Shown: in pieces, positions 32,892-40,300 of the stretch
How the letters are laid out: the number at the start of each line of letters is the position of its first letter
Position numbering within the stretch: the stretch's first letter is position 1
DNA from: Cellulomonas taurus
GTDB lineage: Bacteria > Actinomycetota > Actinomycetes > Actinomycetales > Cellulomonadaceae
NCBI RefSeq assembly: GCF_012931845.1
Contig: NZ_CP051884.1
Location: 806,001-870,000, forward strand
Length of the DNA stretch: 64,000 nt
Direction: 5' to 3'
Program-made: the position numbers and the translations under genes
The notes under the pieces: generated by a model
Told to the model about the DNA's origin: nothing
The model's database searches: none
The model's input: the letters and a program-made list of their open reading frames with translations, nothing else

Positions 32892-32922
32892 ACGCTAGGC
32901 GCGACGGTGCGCGGGCGTCCAA
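32892..32922 (-). promoter_or_regulatory. Promoter of the sulfur operon leader
   Basis: Minus-strand TAGCGT (32892-32897) is the -10 and TTGGAC (32917-32922) a possible -35, with a 19-nt spacer. The -10 ends 7 nt before the leader ATG. A small palindrome AACA-G-TGTT at 32921-32929 overlaps the -35 and could be an operator half for the LysR protein. Confidence 0.55.
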
Positions 32923-32987
32923 CAGTGTTTTGCCATCTGGACCGATCGGCGTTCTTGATCGGTGGGACGGAAGTGTCCGTCAGGCGG

Positions 32988-33629
32988 TCATTCGACCGGG
33001 CCGCCACGGGCGCCCAGCATGTCGTGCAGGACGGTCAGCTCCTTCTTCTGGAACGTGACGATCCCGTTCGCCAGGTCCCTGACCTGCGGCATCCGGGCGT
33101 GGTCGACGGCGTACTCGGCCATCTCCACGCCGCCCTCGTGGTGCGGGATCATCAGCTGGAGGAACAGCCGGTCGGCCTCGGCACCGTCGGCCGCGGTCAG
33201 TCGGGCCAGATCGTCGGACGACACCCAGCCGGGCATGTCGGCGTAGGAGCCGGTCGCCGCCGAGGCGTGCCCGTGCTCGCCGGCGGTCATCCAGGCCATC
33301 GGCGCGGCGCTGCTCGCGGCCGGCAGCGCCCAGGTGCTGAGCCACCCGGCCATCTGGCCGATCTGGTTCTGCTGGGTGAGCAGGATGTCCAGCGCGACGG
33401 TCCGGACCTCCTCGTCGGTGGACCGGTCCCGGACCAGCACCGCCAACTGCACCGCCTGGGCGTGATGCGCCTGCATGTCCCGGGCGAAGCCGACGTCCAC
33501 CGACCCCTCGGCGGGGACCGCCAGCGCCGGCTGCCGGGCGAACAGGGCGCCGACCAGGGCACCCACCGCCAGGGTGGCCACCAGCAGGACGGCGATCACA
33601 CCCCGGCGGGGCAGGCTGGGGGACGTCAC
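32988..33629 (-). CDS. DUF305 domain protein
   Basis: A 213-residue protein with a single N-terminal TM/signal anchor (GVIAVLLVATLAVGALVGALFA) and a DUF305 helical bundle. The bundle is marked by two His-rich helices, DVGFARDMQAHHAQAVQLA and LMIPHHEGGVEMAEYA, a ferritin-like four-helix arrangement often linked to copper or other metal handling. GTG 33629 overlaps the DUF3105 gene stop by 4 nt. DUF305 and DUF3105 neighbours are common in actinobacteria; the precise role is unknown. Confidence 0.88.
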   Translation of the reverse strand: MTSPSLPRRGVIAVLLVATLAVGALVGALFARQPALAVPAEGSVDVGFARDMQAHHAQAVQLAVLVRDRSTDEEVRTVALDILLTQQNQIGQMAGWLSTWALPAASSAAPMAWMTAGEHGHASAATGSYADMPGWVSSDDLARLTAADGAEADRLFLQLMIPHHEGGVEMAEYAVDHARMPQVRDLANGIVTFQKKELTVLHDMLGARGGPVE

Positions 33630-34267
33630 GCAGGCACACCCACGCCGTTGGAGCAGGGCGCGCCGACCTCGGCCAGCTCGGGGTTCAGCAGGTACTTCTG
33701 CAGGAAGGTGGGCAGGCGCGGGTCGGAGGCGTCGTCGACCTTGAGCTGGTAGCCCCAGGCGCTGATCGCGATCGGCGAGTCCATGTCCTCGAACGGGCTG
33801 ACCACGACGTACGACTGGCCCTCCGCCATCGCCTGCAGGGTCTTCACCTGGTCGGCGGGCAGGTCGGGGGAGTAGGTGATCCAGACCGCGCCGTGCTCCA
33901 GGGCGTGCACCGCGTTCTCGTTCGGGACCGGTTCGGTGTAGACGCCGCAGTTCAGCCAGGCGGCGTTGTGGTCACCCCCGGCGGGCGGGGTCTGCGGGTA
34001 GTCGACCGTGGTGCTGACGTGGTTGAAGGTCAGACCTTCGATCACCTCGACCCCGTCGATGTCCCGCTCGACCGCGGCGTTCTGGGCGGCCTGCTCGCGG
34101 CCGGCGTCCCAGATCACCGCGATGCTCACCCCGATCAGGCCCAGGACCAGGACCCCGGCGATGGAGCCGAACAGCCAGGTGCGACGGTTCTTCGCGCGCT
34201 GCTGCTCGGCACGGATGGCGGCCAGGCGTTCCTGGCGCTCGGCCGCTGTGGGTCGGCGGTCGGGCAT
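33626..34267 (-). CDS. DUF3105 membrane-anchored protein
   Basis: A 213-residue protein: a basic cytoplasmic N-terminus (QERLAAIRAEQQRAKNRR), one TM helix at ~residues 30-52, and an extracytoplasmic DUF3105 domain. The domain has the family hallmarks GDHNAAWLNCGVYTEPVPNENAVHALEHGAVWITYSP (read as two parts) with conserved Cys, His and Glu. ATG 34267 has GAGGAG 5 nt upstream; the longer frame enters the repeat region and is rejected. It is the first gene of a two-gene unit with the DUF305 gene. A role in metal (copper) homeostasis is inferred from partners. Confidence 0.88.
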   Translation of the reverse strand: MPDRRPTAAERQERLAAIRAEQQRAKNRRTWLFGSIAGVLVLGLIGVSIAVIWDAGREQAAQNAAVERDIDGVEVIEGLTFNHVSTTVDYPQTPPAGGDHNAAWLNCGVYTEPVPNENAVHALEHGAVWITYSPDLPADQVKTLQAMAEGQSYVVVSPFEDMDSPIAISAWGYQLKVDDASDPRLPTFLQKYLLNPELAEVGAPCSNGVGVPA

Positions 34268-34334
34268 GGCGTCTCCTCGAGATCGGGGGGTGCGTCCACC
34301 GAGGGTACTTGAAACATCAACGATCCGACAGCCC

Positions 34335-34510
34335 CGGATGCGCGTCCGCCCGCACGCACGCTCGCCCGCACCTGCACCCGCCCACGCCCGGACTTGCACG
34401 ACCCGCAACCACGAACCCGCAACCGCCCGCACCCGCACGCACCGCACGGCACATGCACCCGAACTCGCACGCACCCGGACTCGCACGCACCCGGACTCGC
34501 ACGCACCCGC
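34335..34510. repeat. Degenerate C-rich array with three 16-bp tandem units
   Basis: A C/A/G-skewed stretch built on CGCACCCG-like words. The last part is a clear 16-bp tandem array: unit GCACCCGGACTCGCAC at 34471-34486 and 34487-34502, with a one-mismatch copy at 34455-34470 and a partial copy after. No gene or start signal is seen here. Confidence 0.8.
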
Positions 34511-34515
34511 AGCGC

Positions 34516-34573
34516 CGAGGCTACTGAAATCGACGCTCCCAGCTGGGGCTACGCGTCGGTTTCAGTAGCCTCG
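34516..34573. terminator. Large hairpin, 21-bp arms
   Basis: Arms 34516-34536 and 34553-34573 pair over 21 bp with a single mismatch or wobble, around a 16-nt loop. It lies between the two 16-bp repeat arrays. It may end transcription arriving from the YcnI gene, or be part of a larger repeat element. Confidence 0.6.
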
Positions 34574-34633
34574 CGCTCGACCGGCCTCGCGTCCGACCGG
34601 CTTCGCGTCCGACCGGCTTCGTGCCCGACCGCG
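34570..34633. repeat. Second 16-bp tandem array, four units
   Basis: Units begin at 34570, 34586, 34602 and 34618. The second and third are CTCGCGTCCGACCGGC and TTCGCGTCCGACCGGC, with the outer ones diverged at 2-4 positions. The period equals that of the array on the other side of the hairpin, but the sequence is different. Confidence 0.8.
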
Positions 34634-34682
34634 ACCGAGGGGGCGGCTCCCGGGTGGGATGCGCGCGCTCGGTCGCGGTCGG
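34625..34682 (-). terminator. Hairpin downstream of YcnI gene
   Basis: Perfect 15-bp arms CCGACCGCGACCGAG (34625-34639) and CTCGGTCGCGGTCGG (34668-34682) with a 28-nt loop, starting 4 nt after the YcnI stop codon on the minus strand. Confidence 0.6.
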
Positions 34683-34686
34683 CGGG

Positions 34687-35403
34687 TCAGGCGTTCCGGC
34701 GGCGGGTGAGGGCCACGGCCAGGGCGGCCACGCCGGCGAGCAGCCCGAGCCCGCCCAGCCAGCGGCCGAGGGTGTCCGGCGTCGCCCCGGCCGTGGTGCC
34801 GGTGGACACCGGGGCGGCGGTCGGCTCGTCGTCCGCGGCATCCTCCGCGGCACCGTCCTCGGCGACCGCCGCGGTGGTGGTGAACTCCGGCGCCGGGTTC
34901 TCCGGCTCGGTGCCGTCGGTGCTCACCTCGTCCCAGTCGACGACCGAGCCGTCGCTGTAGGCCTGGTGGGTGGGCAGTACCAGGTCGACGCCCTCCTCCG
35001 GCAGCGGTCCGGTCGAGATCTCGAACTGCTGGAACTCGCCGTCGCCGATCCCGCCGTCGGTGGCGGTCCACACCACCTGCAACGGTGCCTGGGTGAGGGT
35101 GGCACCGTTGACCTCGACCGGCTCGGGCAGGGCGCCGTCGACGACCTCGGCGGTCCAGCCGGGGGTGGGCTGCACCGAGACGTAGGTCAGCGGGGTGTCG
35201 GTGGGCAGGTCGACGGTGACGCCGACGGTGTTGGCGTCCGCCGACTCGTTCGGCACCCGGACGGTGAGCACGGCGTAGCCGCCGGCGGCGGTGGTGTCCG
35301 GGGTGATGTGCACATGGGCGGACGCCACCGTGGCGGTGAGGGCGATGACGGCGCCGGTCGCGGCGGTGGTGGCGAGCAGGCGGGCGGTGCGGTGCGTGGT
35401 CAT
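34687..35403 (-). CDS. YcnI family copper-associated membrane protein
   Basis: A 238-residue protein exported by a signal peptide ending at ALTATVASA and followed by HVHITPD, so His30 would become the N-terminal residue. YcnI proteins bind copper through this N-terminal His and a Trp (here in TPGWTAEVV). A YcnI beta-sandwich covers residues ~30-165, followed by an acidic Ala-rich linker and a C-terminal TM helix with a basic tail (LLAGVAALAVALTRRRNA). ATG 35403 has AAGGA upstream; the longer frame lacks signal-peptide character. Nearby DUF305 and DUF3105 genes support a metal-handling locus. Confidence 0.88.
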   Translation of the reverse strand: MTTHRTARLLATTAATGAVIALTATVASAHVHITPDTTAAGGYAVLTVRVPNESADANTVGVTVDLPTDTPLTYVSVQPTPGWTAEVVDGALPEPVEVNGATLTQAPLQVVWTATDGGIGDGEFQQFEISTGPLPEEGVDLVLPTHQAYSDGSVVDWDEVSTDGTEPENPAPEFTTTAAVAEDGAAEDAADDEPTAAPVSTGTTAGATPDTLGRWLGGLGLLAGVAALAVALTRRRNA

Positions 35404-35625
35404 GAGGGTCCTTCGAGGGTGGGCCGCGGCATCGCGGCGGGAACGGGCGTCGGTCGGCGTGGACCCGGGCGCGGAGCCGACCCGGACGCGCACAGTTCGG
35501 CGCGGACGGGTGGTGCGGATGGGTCCCGGACCGCTGGCGGGGTCACGGGGGTGCGGCAGTGCGCTCTGGCGTCGAGGGCGGCAGCCGACGATCGGGTATT
35601 GCCACCGGGAGAAGCCGTGCGCCGC

Positions 35626-36219
35626 TCAGGCCGCGCCGTGCACGCGGGGTGGTCCGCGCAATCCCTGCGCGCCGGTCGACCACACCGCGATCGTCCGTCG
35701 CGGCGCGGATGGCACGGCGCCGACCGGACGGTGCGCGATCGGCGCGGTGCCGCCGAGCAGGGGCAGCAGCGCCAGCCAGCGTCGGTGCAGCCCGAGCAGG
35801 CCGCGCTCGACCGCGAGCAGCAGGGCGACCGTCAGCCCGGCGGCGATCAGGTGCGCCGCGAGCATCAGCCCGTGGTCGGCGGTAGCGGCGGAGGCGTGCT
35901 CCGGCATCAGGGTGCGGAGCACGGCGGGGTGATGGCCGCTGCCGGGGGTGATCGACGTCGGACCGGACAGCCAGGTGCTGCCGTGGTGCAGCCCGAGCTG
36001 GGCGGCGACCGCGAGCGGCAGCAGCGTCCGGGCGCGCAGCCGGCGCCGGGCGAGGGCGGCGGAACCGATCAGCACGGGCACCCCGAGCAGGGTGAGAGCC
36101 GCCGGTCCGGGGATCGCGCCCCCGGCCAGACTGTGACCGGCCAGGGCGAGGGCGGTGACCGTGCTGGCCACCGCGAGCAGTCGCCAGCCGCGCAGAACGG
36201 CGTCGGCTGCGGTGGTCAT
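35626..36219 (-). CDS. Predicted integral membrane protein, unknown function
   Basis: A 197-residue hydrophobic protein with about five predicted TM helices: LLAVASTVTALALAGHSLAGG, the Ala/Leu-rich stretch near residues 38-75, GLMLAAHLIAAGLTVALLLAV and others. Conserved-looking polar spots are AQLGLHHGSTW and ATADHGLMLAAH, whose His residues could bind metal. I do not recognise a named family. It lies upstream of the YcnI gene on the same strand, 222 nt away, so a shared copper function is conceivable. The 222-nt gap holds no feature I can support. Confidence 0.65.
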   Translation of the reverse strand: MTTAADAVLRGWRLLAVASTVTALALAGHSLAGGAIPGPAALTLLGVPVLIGSAALARRRLRARTLLPLAVAAQLGLHHGSTWLSGPTSITPGSGHHPAVLRTLMPEHASAATADHGLMLAAHLIAAGLTVALLLAVERGLLGLHRRWLALLPLLGGTAPIAHRPVGAVPSAPRRTIAVWSTGAQGLRGPPRVHGAA

Positions 36220-36246
36220 GGCGGGACGGTACCCCGCGAGCGGGAC

Positions 36247-36825
36247 CTACGTCCCGGAGTCGAAGGCCCCGGCCACCGGTGACAACGCGCGGTCCAGTAC
36301 CTCGGGCAGGCTGGTGCGGGCGGCTCCGGCGCGGGACCAATCCTGGACGGCGGCGATCAGCGCACCCGCCCATGCCGTCCCCGCGACCCGGGCGTGCAAC
36401 GGATCCAGTCGGGTCGCGGCGGCGGCCAGGGCATCGGCGACGGTGAGGGTGCGGCGGGCGGCGGCCACCCGGAGCTCGTCGCCGAGTCCCATCGCGTCGC
36501 CCTGGGTGAAGGCGAGGGCCACATGGTCGGCGGGCAGGTCCCGCGCCAACCGGAGCAGGGCGACGCGGGGGTCGGCGCCGGAGCCGAGGTCGGCGCGCAG
36601 GCGGTCGGCCAGGTCGTCGAAGCTCGCCCACAGCAGATCGCTCTTGCCGCCGAAGTAGTTGAAGAAGCTGGAGCGGCTGACCCCGGCCCGGCGGGTGATG
36701 TCGGCGACCGACGTGGCGGCGTAGCCCTGCTCCAGGAACAGCTCGCCGGCCGCTTCCTCCAACATGGCGCGGGAGGAGGCGTGCGGCCGGCCAGCTCGTC
36801 GTGTGGGGATCGTCACGGCAACCAT
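36247..36825 (-). CDS. TetR family transcriptional regulator
   Basis: A 192-residue TetR regulator. The HTH is at residues ~13-60 (MLEEAAGELFLEQGYAATSVADITRRAGVSRSSFFNYFGGKSDLL), and a helical ligand-binding domain follows. ATG 36825 begins the conserved region; the longer frame has no support. It is divergent from the second dipeptide-type ABC operon. A 19-bp palindrome at 36844-36862 lies between the two, so control of itself and the transporter is likely. Confidence 0.9.
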   Translation of the reverse strand: MVAVTIPTRRAGRPHASSRAMLEEAAGELFLEQGYAATSVADITRRAGVSRSSFFNYFGGKSDLLWASFDDLADRLRADLGSGADPRVALLRLARDLPADHVALAFTQGDAMGLGDELRVAAARRTLTVADALAAAATRLDPLHARVAGTAWAGALIAAVQDWSRAGAARTSLPEVLDRALSPVAGAFDSGT

Positions 36826-36843
36826 GCTAGTCAGCCCGGCTAT

Positions 36844-36862
36844 TGTTGGACTCAGTTCAACA
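36844..36862. promoter_or_regulatory. Candidate TetR operator
   Basis: TGTTGGAC-TCA-GTTCAACA is an imperfect palindrome (7 of 8 positions pair) located 19 bp upstream of the TetR ATG and 65 bp upstream of the binding-protein start. Size and position are typical for a TetR-type repressor. Confidence 0.55.
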
Positions 36863-36926
36863 ACGCGCCGACCTGGGCCCTCCGCCCGACCCGGCCCGAC
36901 CCCGACCAGCTGAAAGTGGGACCCCG

Positions 36927-38549
36927 GTGGCCCGTCAGTCGCTCGTTGCCCTCGCCCTCGCACCGGTGCTGCTGGTGGCCGCCTGTTCGGGCGGGTCCAC
37001 CGACAGCGCCAGCCCGCAGGACGGCGGCACCCTGACCTACGCCACCGGCGACGCCGAGCCGACCTGCCTGGACCCGCACGTCGGCGGCAACTACCCGCAG
37101 GCGCTGATCAGCACCCAGTACCTCGAGCCACTGGTCGGCCGGGCCGCCGACGGCACGATCCTGCCCTGGCTGGCCCGCGACTGGCAGGTGAGCGACGACG
37201 GTCTGACCTGGGACTTCACCCTCGCCGACGGGGTGACCTTCACCGACGGCACGCCCTTCGACGCCGAGGCGGTGCGGGTGAACATCGAGCACCTGCAGGA
37301 CCCGGACACCGGATCGTCCACCGGCTACCTCGCGGTGCAGAAGGTCGCGTCGGTGGAGGCCGTGGACGCCACCCACGCCCGGTTCCACCTCACCGAACCG
37401 GACTCGGCGCTGCTGGAGTCCCTCAGCCAGCAGTGGACGGCCATCGAGTCGCCGACCGGGATCGAGCGCGGCACCGACGCCAACTGCGCCGCCCCGGTGG
37501 GCACCGGGCCGTTCGTGGTGGAGAGCTGGACGCCGCAGCAGCAGGTCGAGCTGGTCCGCAACGACGACTACGCCGGGCTGGACCCGGAGGCCGACCACGA
37601 CGGTGCCGCCTACCTGGACCGGATCGTGTGGCGGTTCATCCCGGACGCCGCGACCCGGTACGCCGCGCTGCGCTCCGGTGAGGTGCAGATGATCGACAAC
37701 CCGCAGCCGGATGCCGTGAAGGCCGCGGGCCAGGGCGGGGACATCACCCTGATCGACGCCCCACGACCCGGTGCCTCGAACCGGATCGAGCTGAACGCCG
37801 CCCAGGCGCCCTTCGACGACATCCGGGTGCGCGAGGCCTTCGTGCGCGCCGCCGACGTCGACGCCGGGATCGAGACCCTGTTCGCCGGGACCGTGCAGCG
37901 CTCCTCCTCGGCGCTGTCCAGCGTGGAGCCGGACGTCTACTCCGACCCGGACCTGTTCACCGCCGACCTCGACCGTGCGAACGACCTGCTCGACCAGGCG
38001 GGATGGACCGAGCGGGACGCCGACGGCTACCGGACCAAGGACGGCGCGCGGCTCACGGTGCGGTTCCCGGTGAGCACCAACCAGTCGGTGGCGGCCGAGC
38101 AGTCGCTCTTCGAGCAGATCCAGGCCGGTGCCAAGCAGGCGGGCTTCGACGTGGTGCTCACCCCGCTGGACCTGTCCGGCTGGTACGCGGCGCTCGGCGC
38201 ACACGAGTACGAGGCGGTCTCCGCGCCGTACACCAAGGTCGGCCCGGACGTGCTGCGGATCCTCTATCACTCCGACGGCACGGTGCCCGCTCCCAGCGGC
38301 TACTTCGCGAACCACGCGCAGCTGAAGGACCCGGCGCTGGACGACCTGCTGGACCGGGCCGTGGCGACCGCCGACCCGGACGAGCGCGCCGACCTCTACC
38401 AGCAGGCGCAGACGATCATCCTGGACAGTTACACGGTGCTGCCGTTGTACGACCAGCTGAACCGGTTCCTGGTCCGGGACGCCGAGGGGGTGCGCACCCT
38501 GAACACGGTGTCGACGCCGACCTTCCTCGACGCCCGCGTCCTGTCCTGA
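36927..38549 (+). CDS. ABC transporter substrate-binding lipoprotein, family 5 (second system)
   Basis: A 540-residue extracellular solute-binding protein of the DppA/OppA/NikA class. The signal peptide ends in the lipobox LLVAAC with Cys20. Family segments are LPWLARDWQVSDDGLTWDFTLADGVTFTDGTPFDAEAV and VGTGPFVVESWTPQQQ. The start is GTG at 36927 with a purine-rich AAAGTGGGA upstream; the longer frame from 36843 runs through the presumed operator. It opens a four-gene importer operon under a divergent TetR. Cargo may be peptides, nickel chelates or other small molecules; not determinable. Confidence 0.92.
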   Translation: MARQSLVALALAPVLLVAACSGGSTDSASPQDGGTLTYATGDAEPTCLDPHVGGNYPQALISTQYLEPLVGRAADGTILPWLARDWQVSDDGLTWDFTLADGVTFTDGTPFDAEAVRVNIEHLQDPDTGSSTGYLAVQKVASVEAVDATHARFHLTEPDSALLESLSQQWTAIESPTGIERGTDANCAAPVGTGPFVVESWTPQQQVELVRNDDYAGLDPEADHDGAAYLDRIVWRFIPDAATRYAALRSGEVQMIDNPQPDAVKAAGQGGDITLIDAPRPGASNRIELNAAQAPFDDIRVREAFVRAADVDAGIETLFAGTVQRSSSALSSVEPDVYSDPDLFTADLDRANDLLDQAGWTERDADGYRTKDGARLTVRFPVSTNQSVAAEQSLFEQIQAGAKQAGFDVVLTPLDLSGWYAALGAHEYEAVSAPYTKVGPDVLRILYHSDGTVPAPSGYFANHAQLKDPALDDLLDRAVATADPDERADLYQQAQTIILDSYTVLPLYDQLNRFLVRDAEGVRTLNTVSTPTFLDARVLS

Positions 38550-38552
38550 CCC

Positions 38553-39509
38553 GTGCTGGTCGGGGTGCTGCGCTGGCTGCTGGCCAGGATCGGGTCGGCG
38601 CTGCTGGTCGCCTGGGTGGTCGCCACCGTGGTGTTCTTCGCGCTGCGGGCGGCCGGGGGCGACCCGACCGAGGCGATCCTCGGCGGCCCCGGGTCGCAGG
38701 CGGGGCCGGAGGCGGTGGCGGCCGCCCGGGCCGAGTACGGGCTGGACCGGCCGCTGGTGGTGCAGTACCTGAACCAGCTCTGGCGGGTGCTGACCTTCGA
38801 CCTGGGCGACTCCTACGCCCGCCGGATGCCGGTGGCCGAGCTGCTACGGGAGCAACTGCCCGGCACCTTCCTGCTCGCGGTCGTGGCGCTCGCCCTCGCC
38901 TGGGTGCTCGCGTTGGGGATCGCCACCGCGACCAGCAGCGCCCGGCCGTGGGTGGGCGGGCTGCTGCGCGGGGTGGAGGTCGTCGCCGCGGTGGTCCCGC
39001 ATTTCTGGCTGGGCGCTGTGCTGATCCTGCTGTTCTCCACCACGCTGGGCTGGTTCCCGGCGACCAGTGCGGGCAGCGACCCCGCCGGGCTGGTGCTGCC
39101 GACCGTGACGCTGGCGGTGCCGGTCGCGGGGTTCCTCGGCCAGCTCATCCACGACTCGGTGGCCGAGGCGGAGGCAGCCCCCTTCGCGGTCTCCGCACGC
39201 GCCCGAGGTGGCTCCGCGATCGGGGTGCTGTGGCGGCACAGCCTGCGGCACGGGGTGCTGCCGGCGGTGTCGCTCTCCGGCTGGGCGTTCGGGTCGTTGC
39301 TGTCCGGCGCCGTGGTGGTGGAGACCCTGTTCGGCCGGCCGGGCCTGGGTCGACTGCTGCTGGACGCCACCCTGAGCCGGGACGTGCCGGTGGTGATCGG
39401 TGCGGTGCTGGTGGTCGCTCTGGCGTATGTGGTCGTGATGGCGATCGTGGACCTGATCGAACGGGCACTGGACCCGCGCGGCAGCACCCCGACGGCGGTG
39501 GTGCTGTGA
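38553..39509 (+). CDS. ABC transporter permease, DppB type (second system)
   Basis: A 318-residue permease with six TM helices. After the first helix it has the DppB region ARAEYGLDRPLVVQYLNQLWRVLTFDLGDSYA, and later the EAA loop APFAVSARARGGSAIGVLWRHSLRHGVLP. GTG start 3 nt after the binding-protein stop; its own stop overlaps the next gene by 4 nt. Confidence 0.92.
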   Translation: MLVGVLRWLLARIGSALLVAWVVATVVFFALRAAGGDPTEAILGGPGSQAGPEAVAAARAEYGLDRPLVVQYLNQLWRVLTFDLGDSYARRMPVAELLREQLPGTFLLAVVALALAWVLALGIATATSSARPWVGGLLRGVEVVAAVVPHFWLGAVLILLFSTTLGWFPATSAGSDPAGLVLPTVTLAVPVAGFLGQLIHDSVAEAEAAPFAVSARARGGSAIGVLWRHSLRHGVLPAVSLSGWAFGSLLSGAVVVETLFGRPGLGRLLLDATLSRDVPVVIGAVLVVALAYVVVMAIVDLIERALDPRGSTPTAVVL

Positions 39510-40300
39510 ACGGCAAGGTCGGCACCGCGGTCGCCGCGGTGATCGTCGGACTGATCCTGCTCGCCGTGGTGTGGCCCTCGCTGCTCGCCCCCGGCGACCC
39601 GACCGCCATCGACCCGCTGGCGGCCTTCACCGCGCCCGGTCCGGGTCACTGGCTGGGCACCGACGAATCCGGCCGCGGCCTGTGGACCCGGGTGGTGCAC
39701 GGCGCCGCCGCGTCGGTGGGGATCGGCGCCGCCGCGACCGGGATCGGGGTCGGCGCGGGACTGGTGCTCGGGCTGGCGGCCGGGCTGGGCCCGCGCTGGC
39801 TGGACGCCGCGATCGGCCGGGTGATCGAGGTGCTGTTCGCGCTGCCGACCCTGGTGCTCGCGCTGCTGCTGGTCGCGGTGCAGGGGGCCGGTGTGCGGTC
39901 GTCGGTGCTGGCCGTCGGCGTGGCCACCGCACCCGGCTACGCCCGGATCCTGCGCGCCCGGGTGCGGACGGTAGCGGCCTCGGGCTACGTGGAAGCGGCC
40001 CGGATCGAGGGCCACGGCAGGGGCCGGGTGCTGCTGCGGCACATCCTGCCGAACACCCTCTGGCCGCTGGTCTCGGTGGCGACCCTGGGCGTCGGGCAGG
40101 CGGTGGTCTGGGTGTGCGCACTGAGCTTCCTCGGCCTCGGGGCGCTGCCGCCGTCGCCGGAATGGGGCGCGATGCTGAACGCGGGCCGGCTGTACCTCGA
40201 CAGCGCCTGGTGGCTGACCGTGGTGCCCGGCACCGCGATCACGCTGACCGCCGCGTCCCTCACGGTGCTGGGCCGACGGATCGGGCGGGTGGCGGGATGA
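39506..40300 (+). CDS. ABC transporter permease, DppC type (second system)
   Basis: A 264-residue permease with the DppC signature HWLGTDESGRGLWTRVVHGAA, five to six TM helices and the EAA loop YVEAARIEGHGRGRVLLRHILPN. It lacks the long cytoplasmic arm of the DppC protein in the sulfur operon and is 36 residues shorter. GTG at 39506 overlaps the DppB-type gene by 4 nt (GTGA). Confidence 0.92.
   Translation: MNGKVGTAVAAVIVGLILLAVVWPSLLAPGDPTAIDPLAAFTAPGPGHWLGTDESGRGLWTRVVHGAAASVGIGAAATGIGVGAGLVLGLAAGLGPRWLDAAIGRVIEVLFALPTLVLALLLVAVQGAGVRSSVLAVGVATAPGYARILRARVRTVAASGYVEAARIEGHGRGRVLLRHILPNTLWPLVSVATLGVGQAVVWVCALSFLGLGALPPSPEWGAMLNAGRLYLDSAWWLTVVPGTAITLTAASLTVLGRRIGRVAG

Noticed and set aside
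32576-32990. SAM-type or cobalamin riboswitch upstream of the sulfur operon
   Set aside because: I could not find the conserved core sequences of these riboswitches; the Cys-run leader ORF explains the region better.
32885-33007. Longer version of the Cys leader starting at 33007
   Set aside because: The -10 element at 32892-32897 would lie inside it, and it overlaps the end of the DUF305 gene.
34455-34633. CRISPR array
   Set aside because: Units are 16 bp and directly adjacent without spacers, and no cas gene is present.
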